Assembly: GCF_000371805.1 (NCBI RefSeq)
Contig: NZ_AQUK01000001.1
Location: 694,268 to 758,267, forward strand
Origin: Methanocaldococcus villosus KIN24-T80
Lineage (GTDB): Archaea; AGJL01; Methanococci; Methanococcales; Methanocaldococcaceae
Length of the DNA: 64,000 nt
Direction of reading: 5' to 3'
Shown: positions 27,493 through 35,610 of the stretch, one piece after another
Numbering within the stretch: position 1 is the first letter of the stretch
Layout of the letters: the number at the start of each line of letters is the position of its first letter
Made by a program: the position numbers and the translations under genes
Notes under the pieces: generated by a model
What the model was told of the DNA's origin: nothing
Database searches by the model: none
Seen by the model: only the letters and a program-made list of their open reading frames with translations

Positions 27493-30400
27493 ATGCAAGG
27501 ATTAAAAGTTTGGAAGGATGTTTTAGATGAGACTCTCGATATGCAAGTAGCTCCTGAATTGGGGGATGTTATTAACAAAACTGCCCATAAAATTTATACA
27601 GAACCAGAAGAATTCTTTAAAAGGACATATTTTACTGACTCTATGGTACAAATACTTGATAGACTGTTAAATACTTTAAGTGGGAAAGAAAGGCATAATA
27701 TATTCTTAATATACTCTCTTTTTGGGGGAGGGAAAACACATACAATATTAACAATCTATCATGCACTTAATAGTCCTGACTCTCTTGTAAATTATGAAGT
27801 TCTAAAAGATTATCCTGAGGATAAAAAGGAGAAAATAAAAAATATTGGGTTAAAATTAAAAAACCTTCAAAATCAAAATGTAAAAATACTTCCAATATAT
27901 GGTAAAGGAAAATTGGGGCAGCCAAGTAATCCATTAAACTTTAGTGCTTATGAAGTCAAAACATTATGGGGATACATAGGGCACTGTTTAGGAAAATATG
28001 CACTTGTTGAAAATGATGATAAAAACCTGACAGTTCCTACCATAGACACAATTAGAGAGCTTTTAAAAGGAAATAAAGTAGTGTTTTTAGTTGATGAGAT
28101 TGTTCATTATATTGATAACTTATACAACAGTGGAAATGAAGATGATAGAAGATATGCAAAAAATATCTGTAAGTTCTTTGACGCCCTATGCACTGCTTTA
28201 ATTGGAACTGACAGTGTAATGATTCTAACTTTACCAATGGAAAAAGATGGGGAAAAAGTTGAAAAAGGATATAATAGGGAAATAGTTCTTTCACTTCATA
28301 GGGCAGTTGAGAGGGTTGGAGGTGCTGAGCTCTATTCTCCACTAAGAACTGAAGGCATTTCTGGAGGAGAAATTGTTGAAATTTTAAAAAAGAGAATTTT
28401 TGAAGACATAGATAAAGATTTTAAAGAGAAAATAATTGAAAAATATAGAGAAGCTTATTCAAACACTGAAATATTTGGAAGATTTGAAGAAAACTTATCA
28501 AAAACTTATCCATTCCATCCAGATTTTATAGCAACACTGAGAACCATTGTTGAGAGAGGGAACTTACAAAAAACAAGAGATATGGTTAGAATAACAAGAA
28601 TCGTAGTGAGAAATCTATTACAAGAAGAAGAGTTTCCAACTTTAATAATGCCATATCATATAAACCCAAGAAATGAGAAACTAAAAGGAATATTGTTTGG
28701 AAAAAATCAAATATTTGCCGACTATGGAGGAGCAGTGTTAGATGTAGATTTATCTCTTGAAAAATTTAAAAGATTTTCAAAACCTGAATTGGCAGAGATT
28801 ATCTTAAGATATATATTCTTAAAGACCTACCCTTATGATTCCCCAACACCACTTGAAGGATTTCCAAAAAAAGATAGTATTGCAAGAGCAGTTTATGAAA
28901 TTAGTTTCTTTGAAAAACATGCATTGCAATTAACTGATATTCCAAATACTATAAGCGAAATTGAAAAAAGCTCATCATTTATATATTTAAACAAAAAGGA
29001 TGGCGTCTTCTGGTTTTGGAGAGTTGCAAATGTATTTCAAATGGTTGAAAGCAAAAAAGAAGAGTTGCTCACACTCAATATAGTTAGTGTTCATAAGAAA
29101 CTTGAAGAATTTGTTAAAAAATTTGCTGTTGAAGGAAAGGGTCTAAAGACTAAAAAAATTGGAAATAATATAACATTTTTCAAAAAGAATAGTATTATAG
29201 TGTCAAGAGACCCACAAGAATTCCAAGATGATGAGGATTATAAATTGCAAATACTCATAAGAGATGACGTTGATAAATCTACACTTTACAGGATAATTTA
29301 TCAGTATGGAACTGGGACGAGAACATATAGAAATACTATAACTGTCTGTTATGCAGATAAAGCTCTAAACAAACTACTTGAAATAACTGCCCGTATAATG
29401 GCTTGTGATAAAGTAAAAGGAGACATTAAAGCAAAATACAAATCCTATGGAGAAGAGGTAGTTCAAATACAAACAAATATGGTAAGAAGTATTGAAGACA
29501 ATGCAAAAGCAGAGTTTGATGAATTTGTAGCAAGTGTATTTAAAAAAGTTGCATATCCTAAAGATAATGATGTGGAGATTGTTAATGCCACCCCAACATC
29601 TAAGTCAATACTTGAAAATGTCTATTCTGCACTGGTTGAATGGGGAAAAATCCCATCTAATCTAACTTTTGAAGGTCTTGAGTATTATTTAAATGAGGTA
29701 AATATAACTTTTGATAAACCAATACGATTTTCAGAACTTAGAAGTATTATTAGAACAAATACAAAACTTCCATTTATTACTGATGAACAATTAAAAGAGG
29801 CTATAAAAGAGGGTGTTAGGGATTTAAAAATTGGTATTGAAAGGGATGGATGGGTTTTATTTAAAGAGGTATATCAAAACATGCCAAATTATAATGAATC
29901 TGGAGTACCTCTTGAGGATATAAGAGAAAACGATATAATTCTTCCACAAATAAAGGCATTAAACAAACAAATAAACCAAATTTTAAAAGAAGAGAAGGAT
30001 GAAGTTGTTGATAATAAGTATATAAAAGTTTGGTATGAAGTTTGTATTTCAGATTCTGAGTCATTGCCATTAAGAGAACTTGTTGAAGAGACAGAAGATG
30101 GTTTTGTTGTCAAACCTGAGTTTGTGGATTTAGTAATAAATGGCTATATAGTAAGAAAAACTGAAGAAAAAATTATTGGAGAAAGAAATGAATTTTCTTT
30201 GAAATTGGATAGACACAATATTGAAGGAAAACCAGGAGAAAATGTGGATGTAAAAGTAGTAATAACACCATTAAAAGGACGTGGTTTTGAAGTATATCTT
30301 GAAGTTGAAGAAGGGGAATTGGATATAAACCATGGAAAGGTTCCTTATGAAACAATATGGCACATCAAAATCCCTGAATCCAAAAAAACTTATAATATAA

Positions 30401-30807
30401 GGGCAATATCTGAAGATAATATAATAAAAACTGATAAAATAACCCTTATCCCAAGAACTGATATTGTAGAAGTCCATGAATTGTCTGAAAACTTAAAAGG
30501 AGGAAAATTATTAGAAATAAAGGGAATAAAGTCCTATGATGATTTAGATATGGTTCCTGAAAACTTAAATGCCAAAGTTAGAGGAGTCTTTATTATTGAA
30601 AATGATGAATACTTTAGAGCAGATTTCAACAATCTATCTCTCAATGTTGTAAAATATATTATTGAGGAGATAGAGGGGGTTATGGAACATAAAGCAAAGT
30701 TATGTGTGGATATTATTTTTACAGATGAAATAAAGATTGATGATTTAATATTTGAGAAACTTAAATGCTTAAATAAAAAAGCAGTATTTAAAATTAAGAA
30801 ATGTTAA
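27493..30807 (+). CDS. DUF499-type AAA+ ATPase (defence-associated)
   Basis: A 1104-residue ATPase of the DUF499 family. From ATG 27493 (MQGLKVWKDV, RBS GAGGGGAG) it has the family's AGE-style N-terminus with YTEPEEFFKRTYFT, Walker A in YSLFGGGKTHT (about 74-84), Walker B in VVFLVDEIVHYI (about 196-207), then a long helical region with a DNA-binding look and a beta-rich C-terminal part (about 880-1000). DUF499 ATPases are known from prokaryotic defence islands beside helicases and DUF1156 methylases. No methylase is present here. Codon use includes CGA, CGT and CTC, unlike most neighbours. An upstream in-frame extension of 38 codons overlaps the hairpin and is rejected as start. Confidence 0.82.
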   Translation: MQGLKVWKDVLDETLDMQVAPELGDVINKTAHKIYTEPEEFFKRTYFTDSMVQILDRLLNTLSGKERHNIFLIYSLFGGGKTHTILTIYHALNSPDSLVNYEVLKDYPEDKKEKIKNIGLKLKNLQNQNVKILPIYGKGKLGQPSNPLNFSAYEVKTLWGYIGHCLGKYALVENDDKNLTVPTIDTIRELLKGNKVVFLVDEIVHYIDNLYNSGNEDDRRYAKNICKFFDALCTALIGTDSVMILTLPMEKDGEKVEKGYNREIVLSLHRAVERVGGAELYSPLRTEGISGGEIVEILKKRIFEDIDKDFKEKIIEKYREAYSNTEIFGRFEENLSKTYPFHPDFIATLRTIVERGNLQKTRDMVRITRIVVRNLLQEEEFPTLIMPYHINPRNEKLKGILFGKNQIFADYGGAVLDVDLSLEKFKRFSKPELAEIILRYIFLKTYPYDSPTPLEGFPKKDSIARAVYEISFFEKHALQLTDIPNTISEIEKSSSFIYLNKKDGVFWFWRVANVFQMVESKKEELLTLNIVSVHKKLEEFVKKFAVEGKGLKTKKIGNNITFFKKNSIIVSRDPQEFQDDEDYKLQILIRDDVDKSTLYRIIYQYGTGTRTYRNTITVCYADKALNKLLEITARIMACDKVKGDIKAKYKSYGEEVVQIQTNMVRSIEDNAKAEFDEFVASVFKKVAYPKDNDVEIVNATPTSKSILENVYSALVEWGKIPSNLTFEGLEYYLNEVNITFDKPIRFSELRSIIRTNTKLPFITDEQLKEAIKEGVRDLKIGIERDGWVLFKEVYQNMPNYNESGVPLEDIRENDIILPQIKALNKQINQILKEEKDEVVDNKYIKVWYEVCISDSESLPLRELVEETEDGFVVKPEFVDLVINGYIVRKTEEKIIGERNEFSLKLDRHNIEGKPGENVDVKVVITPLKGRGFEVYLEVEEGELDINHGKVPYETIWHIKIPESKKTYNIRAISEDNIIKTDKITLIPRTDIVEVHELSENLKGGKLLEIKGIKSYDDLDMVPENLNAKVRGVFIIENDEYFRADFNNLSLNVVKYIIEEIEGVMEHKAKLCVDIIFTDEIKIDDLIFEKLKCLNKKAVFKIKKC

Positions 30808-30817
30808 TTTTAAGTAG

Positions 30818-30831
30818 TTTTTTATATATTT
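30818..30831 (+). promoter_or_regulatory. Promoter ahead of the 152-aa/helicase genes
   Basis: A TTTTTTATATATTT box in the 74-base gap after the DUF499 gene, about 55 bases before the GTG start, with room for a short leader and the GAGGTGAT binding site at 30871-30878. The island therefore may be transcribed as two units. Confidence 0.55.
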
Positions 30832-30881
30832 AGCGTAATTATTTTTCTTTCCCTTATTTCTCTTTTTTGTGAGGTGATGTC

Positions 30882-31340
30882 GTGGAGAGTAAAAATACTC
30901 AGTATATGGTTAAGCTTAAATATATTAAACCAATAAAATTACCAATTGTAAAAGAACAAAAATTAGTAGAATTTATTCCAATAATACCTCTTGAAGATGA
31001 TAAATACATAAAAGGTAAAATTGAAGGAGCTGCAAGAGTATTTCTCCCAGAGTTTATTAATTTTGCTAAACACCTTGGCTTTGAAGTTTCTGGTAAGAAA
31101 AGAATCACATTAAAAACTGATGATGATTATGCATATCTGAGATTATTTGTTTATGCCATGGTTATGCAAGCATTAAAAGATAATACAATGTGGGGAAAAT
31201 TAGAAGACCATATTCTTTCTATGGAACCATTAGCTTTACGTTATTGGGCATCAACTTTTAGAAATAACTATTGGGAACATAATAACAGAAGAAAATTATT
31301 AAAAATTGCAAAATGTTTTTTAGATGTCGAAGAAATCTAA
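30882..31340 (+). CDS. Island protein, 152 aa, unknown
   Basis: Start GTG 30882 behind GAGGTG. The N-terminal third is beta-rich and basic (YMVKLKYIKPIKLPIVKEQ), the rest mostly helical with aromatic residues (YAYLRLFVYAMVMQALKD, ALRYWASTFRNNYWEHN). No enzymatic motif is seen. It stands 19 bases before the helicase and shares its likely promoter, so it may be an adaptor or specificity subunit of the helicase. Family not recognised. Confidence 0.72.
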   Translation: MESKNTQYMVKLKYIKPIKLPIVKEQKLVEFIPIIPLEDDKYIKGKIEGAARVFLPEFINFAKHLGFEVSGKKRITLKTDDDYAYLRLFVYAMVMQALKDNTMWGKLEDHILSMEPLALRYWASTFRNNYWEHNNRRKLLKIAKCFLDVEEI

Positions 31341-31359
31341 ATTTATGAGGGGATGAAAA

Positions 31360-34359
31360 TTGCAAGATAAAATAAAAAATTATCTCACAAAAAAGATATT
31401 TTTGCACGACCCCTTACTATTCTTCTATGCTTTAAATCATCCAACATCAAAAAAAGAAATAAAACCATTTATACACCAAATTCACCTTTTATATAATGCA
31501 ATGCTTCTCCGCCCCGTTCGTTTTTTAATTGCAGATGAGATAGGTTTAGGTAAAACAATAGAGTCTTTAGCAATAGCAAGATATTTAGAATTAAAAGAAG
31601 GCATAAAAAAGATTTTAGTCTTGACACCAAAAATTTTAAGAGAGCAATGGGAATCAGAAATAAAAAGGGTAGGAGGAATTCCAAAGATTATTAAAGATGG
31701 AAATGATATAAGTAGAATTAAGAATTCTTTTCAGTATAATTACGATTCTGCAGTTTATATTATAATCTCAATAGACCTTGCAAAAAGGTATGTTGATAAA
31801 ATATTACAAATTGATTGGGATTTGGTTATTGTTGATGAAGCCCACAACATCACTAAAAATACTCAAAGAGGAAGATTAGTAGAAAAGCTTTCAGAAAAAG
31901 TAAAAAATATACTTTTACTTTCTGCAACCCCACACAGGGGAAACCCTCAAGATTATCTATATAGGTTAAAGATGTTAGACCCTACACTTATAAATGATTT
32001 TGATAAATTAAATGCTAAAAATTTCTATCGTAGGACTCATGACATATTAGTTTTTAGAAGGACGAAAAAATTAGTAAATACTCTTGAAAATAAAAGAGTT
32101 TTTAAAGATTGTCAATTTAATGCAGTTGTAGTAGATATATCAGAAGAGGAAAAAAGATTTTTTGACCTTCTTGAAAATACTCTTAAAAATATACTGAAGA
32201 ATACAAAAAGGAATTCTCCAATAGCTCTTTTAGCAGTAATTTTGGGTAAACGAGCATCTTCAAGTTATAAAGCAGCAATTGAAACACTGAATAGGATTAT
32301 AAAAACTAACATTTTAAAAACTGATGATATTGATGTGTCAGAGGATATTCAAAACTTATTCTCATTGAGTTTTGAAGAAATGGAATTTGAAGAATATAGA
32401 GAAATATCTGACATAATAAATAATATTGTTGATAAATATTCACCCTATTTAAGCCGAGAACAAAAAGAATTATTTGAAAATCTCCTCAAAACAACAACTA
32501 ACATCATAATCAAAAAAGATAATAAAATTGACGCTTTAGCAAAAATTATTGCAGAACATATTAAAAATAATGAGAAAATTGTAGTATTTACTGAATATGT
32601 TGATACTCTCAAATATCTGAAAGAAAATCTACATAAGTATCTAAATAACTATGGCATAAAAATAGATTCAAATGAAATACTAACACTTTCAGGGGAAGAT
32701 AAAAATAGAATAGAGAATATTACTGAAGAGATAAATAGAAAATTTGAAGATCATGGAAAAATTTTACTAGCAACAGATGTTGCTTCTGAAGGGCTTAATT
32801 TGCAAATTGCAAGTGTCTTGATAAATTATGATTCCCCATGGAGCCCTATAAAATTAGAGCAGAGAATTGGTAGAGTTTGGAGGTTAGGGCAAGAAAAAGA
32901 TGTGTCTATTTATAACATTTTCCTTTCAAATAGAATGGATTTAGAACTGCTCAATAGCTTGTATAAAAAAATAATGAATATTAAAACTGCACTTGATAAT
33001 CAATTAGCAATAGGTAAAGAGATATATATTGTAAATGCTGAAAATCTATTTAACTTAGAAGAATTCGCATGCATAAAAAACTTGTCTGAATATGATATTA
33101 TAATTTCAGCAATAATGGGGAACTTAAACAGTTATACTGAAGAAATTGTCAAAACACTAAAAATTATTAGGAATAAGCTAAAAATGATGAGCATTTTTCC
33201 AGAAGAACATGCTGAAGAGATTAAAAATGAGGTTTTAAATGTTATTCAAAATGAAGATTATTTGAAGATTGAAAAGATTGAGGAAATTTTAAGGGACTAT
33301 CAAGATAAGGTTTTAAATAAGAACATACATACCCAAAGTGGGTTATATCAAATCATAAAATCAAAAAATGATGAAGATTTACAAATATCAAGAATTGTTG
33401 TAAAAAATCCAGTTAAAAATAGAGAATATTTGTTTTTTGTAAAGGTATTAAACGAAGATGATGAGGTCGTTTGGGAAATTCCATTAATGGTTTCTCGTCA
33501 AGAAAAAAATATTAAGTTAGTGACAAGTGTTGAATTATTAGAATACTTAACAAAAATATTTAGCAAAGATTTATTTTTCACAGAATACATAGAAAAACCT
33601 TATGAAAAGCAAATATTGGCTATTAAAGGAAATATTCTTACTTATGTTAGAAGTATTGTAAGTAACATAGGTAAAAGAATCTCAAATTACGAAAATCTCA
33701 AGGATTTAGGTTTAAAAGATGATAAATTATTTAAGAATTTGAAAATAAGTATTAGTGATCCTATAATTATTGATTATCTGCCAGAGAATGAATTCTCAAT
33801 TGGAAAAATTATTCCTTTAGAGATTGTGGATACTTTAGATAAAGATAATATTATTTTACCAGATGAAAATGATTTAAAGGCAATGGATAGGAATTTTCTG
33901 CCCCTTGAAGAACTTGTGAAAATTGAAAAACTGGCTATGAATGTTATAATGAATCTCGAAGAAAAAAGATTAGCAAGTAAATATGGATATGAAAATAAAG
34001 GTAAGGTTTGGGATGTTTTGGATGTTTCCCTACATGAGCATTATGATATAAAGGTTATTGAAAATGGGGATGAGAAATATATTGAAGTAAAAGGGCATAA
34101 GGGGTTATTACCAATTGCAGAACTTACAGAAGCAGAATACAGATTTGCCATGGAAAATGAAGATAAATACTATTTGTATATAGTCTGCAACCTTGGAAAA
34201 GATGAAAAAAATTTAATAGTATTTGAAATTCACAAACCTCTCAACAAAGAACATAGAAGAATATATCTAATTAAAAATGGAGAAAAGATAGATGTGAGCA
34301 AATATTATAATAACATAAATATAACTGAAAAAAAGAGATATTTGTTTAAACTTGCATAA
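31360..34359 (+). CDS. SNF2/RapA-like helicase with C-terminal DUF3883-like domain
   Basis: A 999-residue superfamily 2 protein. Lobe 1 has RFLIADEIGLGKT (Walker A, about 54-66), LTPKILREQW, VIVDEAHNI (about 156-164) and LLLSATPHRG. Lobe 2 has TDVASEGLNLQ and EQRIGRVWRLGQ (about 470-515). The last 120 residues resemble DUF3883: YDIKVIENGDEKYIEVKG, then a LTEAEY-like helix and YYLYIVCNL, the D..ExK pattern suggesting a PD-(D/E)XK-type fold. Helicase-DUF3883 fusions are typical of DISARM-like defence loci. The start is TTG 31360 after GAGGGGATG. Rare arginine codons CGC and CGT occur (31509-31520). Confidence 0.85.
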   Translation: MQDKIKNYLTKKIFLHDPLLFFYALNHPTSKKEIKPFIHQIHLLYNAMLLRPVRFLIADEIGLGKTIESLAIARYLELKEGIKKILVLTPKILREQWESEIKRVGGIPKIIKDGNDISRIKNSFQYNYDSAVYIIISIDLAKRYVDKILQIDWDLVIVDEAHNITKNTQRGRLVEKLSEKVKNILLLSATPHRGNPQDYLYRLKMLDPTLINDFDKLNAKNFYRRTHDILVFRRTKKLVNTLENKRVFKDCQFNAVVVDISEEEKRFFDLLENTLKNILKNTKRNSPIALLAVILGKRASSSYKAAIETLNRIIKTNILKTDDIDVSEDIQNLFSLSFEEMEFEEYREISDIINNIVDKYSPYLSREQKELFENLLKTTTNIIIKKDNKIDALAKIIAEHIKNNEKIVVFTEYVDTLKYLKENLHKYLNNYGIKIDSNEILTLSGEDKNRIENITEEINRKFEDHGKILLATDVASEGLNLQIASVLINYDSPWSPIKLEQRIGRVWRLGQEKDVSIYNIFLSNRMDLELLNSLYKKIMNIKTALDNQLAIGKEIYIVNAENLFNLEEFACIKNLSEYDIIISAIMGNLNSYTEEIVKTLKIIRNKLKMMSIFPEEHAEEIKNEVLNVIQNEDYLKIEKIEEILRDYQDKVLNKNIHTQSGLYQIIKSKNDEDLQISRIVVKNPVKNREYLFFVKVLNEDDEVVWEIPLMVSRQEKNIKLVTSVELLEYLTKIFSKDLFFTEYIEKPYEKQILAIKGNILTYVRSIVSNIGKRISNYENLKDLGLKDDKLFKNLKISISDPIIIDYLPENEFSIGKIIPLEIVDTLDKDNIILPDENDLKAMDRNFLPLEELVKIEKLAMNVIMNLEEKRLASKYGYENKGKVWDVLDVSLHEHYDIKVIENGDEKYIEVKGHKGLLPIAELTEAEYRFAMENEDKYYLYIVCNLGKDEKNLIVFEIHKPLNKEHRRIYLIKNGEKIDVSKYYNNINITEKKRYLFKLA

Positions 34360-34459
34360 AATTGCAAAAACCTAAATAACATGAAAGATAATGAAGAAAT
34401 AAGCAAATTAGTTAAGAAAATAAGTTCCATGATTGGGTTAAGATTATTGAGGGATGTTA

Positions 34460-34900
34460 ATGAAAGATGATAGTTCCTATTTAGATTTTGATTTTGAAAA
34501 AGGAAAAATAAGAGAAAAAATTCAGGAATTTTTAGGAAATAATACAGAATCTAAAAGAATTCTTTATGAGCATATTGATAGCTTAGAGGAATTTGTTAAA
34601 AATACTATTAAAGAACTTAAAGAGTCAGAAGAGGGCTTAAGCTCAGAAGGAAAAAATAAAATATGGGGAGCATTTCTTTATTATTCTACTTTGGTGGACG
34701 TATTTACGTTTAGTCAATTATCTAAATTTATGATTGATGAAAGTGAGATATTGAGAGTTGAAAAACTAAAAGCTGAATTAGAGGTTGCAATAGCATTGGC
34801 AAGAAGTAAATATCAAGCAAAATCAAGAAGGGATATTGTAAGGAGCATTATGTATTTATCTATTGCTTTAGGTATTATTTTTGGTTTAAAATTAATTTAA
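34460..34900 (+). CDS. Island protein with C-terminal membrane anchor, 146 aa
   Basis: ATG 34460 with GAGGG six bases ahead (an ATG six bases upstream overlaps the site). The N-terminal half is acidic and helical (EKIQEFLG, EEFVKNTIKELKES), the middle has an aromatic stretch WGAFLYYSTLVDVFTF, and the last 18 residues form a hydrophobic helix (IMYLSIALGIIFGLKLI) preceded by basic residues, fitting a tail anchor. In defence loci such proteins can be membrane effectors, but this is inference. No homologue recognised. Confidence 0.68.
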   Translation: MKDDSSYLDFDFEKGKIREKIQEFLGNNTESKRILYEHIDSLEEFVKNTIKELKESEEGLSSEGKNKIWGAFLYYSTLVDVFTFSQLSKFMIDESEILRVEKLKAELEVAIALARSKYQAKSRRDIVRSIMYLSIALGIIFGLKLI

Positions 34901-34941
34901 TGAAATATGTAAAGTCTGTTCTTGGCTTAAGGTGATTGAAA

Positions 34942-35049
34942 ATGGATTTAGATGAGTATAAGAAACTAAAGAAAAAGGTTATGGAAAAATTGAAAATTGA
35001 TGAACAAACATTGGATAAGATGATTGATGAAAAATACAATAATAAATAG
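34942..35049 (+). CDS. 35-residue protein resembling an RPA N-terminal helix pair
   Basis: ATG 34942 follows an excellent AGGTGAT site and runs to TAG at 35047-35049, where the right direct repeat begins. The peptide MDLDEYKKLKKKVMEKLKID has a hydrophobic-charged pattern and a following KMIDEKYNN segment, recalling the helical N-terminal motif of archaeal single-stranded DNA binding proteins (replication protein A). It may be a free-standing small protein or the stump of an RPA gene cut off at the island edge. Confidence 0.55.
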   Translation: MDLDEYKKLKKKVMEKLKIDEQTLDKMIDEKYNNK

Positions 35050-35134
35050 ATTATATAAAAAACTTGTAAAAAGAGAATCTATTAGAAGTTTTAAGTAAAT
35101 TTAAGGAAAATTAAAGTAAATATTGATGATTTTG
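35046..35134 (+). repeat. Right copy of the direct repeat flanking the island
   Basis: 89 bases matching 27143-27234 in the same orientation. Compared with the left copy it has a TTG TAA in place of TTG CAA and two bases fewer in the A run at 35107-35110, so it is not coding. It ends 24 bases before the HAD phosphatase start. Confidence 0.88.
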
Positions 35135-35157
35135 TTGATTTAAATAATGGTGATAGA

Positions 35158-35610
35158 ATGAGTATTATTTTATTAGATCTAAATGGAACTATAGCAGTTG
35201 ATGGAAAAATAAAAGAAGGAGTTAAAGATAGATTAAATAAATTAAAAAATAAAGCTAAAATATTTATTCTCTCAGCAGACACATATGGTACATTAAACAA
35301 TATTTTAAATGATTTAAATGTTGAAGGTATAAGAATTAATAAAGAAAATCATGAAAAAGAAAGTTTAGCTAAATTAAAAATATTAAAAGAGCTTAAGAAA
35401 AAATTTCCAAATGAAAAGATTATTGCTATAGGTAATGGTAGTAATGATGAACTAATGCTTAAGTATTCAGATTTAGGAATATGTGTAATAAATGAGGAAG
35501 GAGCTTCAGTAAAAGCAATACTTTCTGCTGATGTTGTTGTAAAAGATATAAATGATGCTTTAGATTTAATATTAAAAGAAAATAGGTTAAAAGCAACTTT
35601 AAGAAACTGA
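35158..35610 (+). CDS. HAD-superfamily protein, soluble P-type ATPase-like
   Basis: A 150-residue HAD protein with motif I LLDLNGTIAVDG (Asp7 nucleophile), motif II LSADTYGT and the C-terminal motif AIGNGSNDELML. Motif I reads DxNGT, not DxDGT; the soluble P-type ATPase-like group also lacks the second Asp. It would be a small phosphatase or phosphotransferase. GGTGATAG precedes ATG 35158. It sits at the right border of the island and converges with the helicase gene, overlapping by 12 bases. Confidence 0.8.
   Translation: MSIILLDLNGTIAVDGKIKEGVKDRLNKLKNKAKIFILSADTYGTLNNILNDLNVEGIRINKENHEKESLAKLKILKELKKKFPNEKIIAIGNGSNDELMLKYSDLGICVINEEGASVKAILSADVVVKDINDALDLILKENRLKATLRN

Noticed and set aside
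34381-34470. 29-codon frame beginning MKDNEEISKLVKKISSMIGL between the helicase and the tail-anchored gene
   Set aside because: No ribosome binding site ahead of it and it overlaps the better-supported start of the next gene in another frame.
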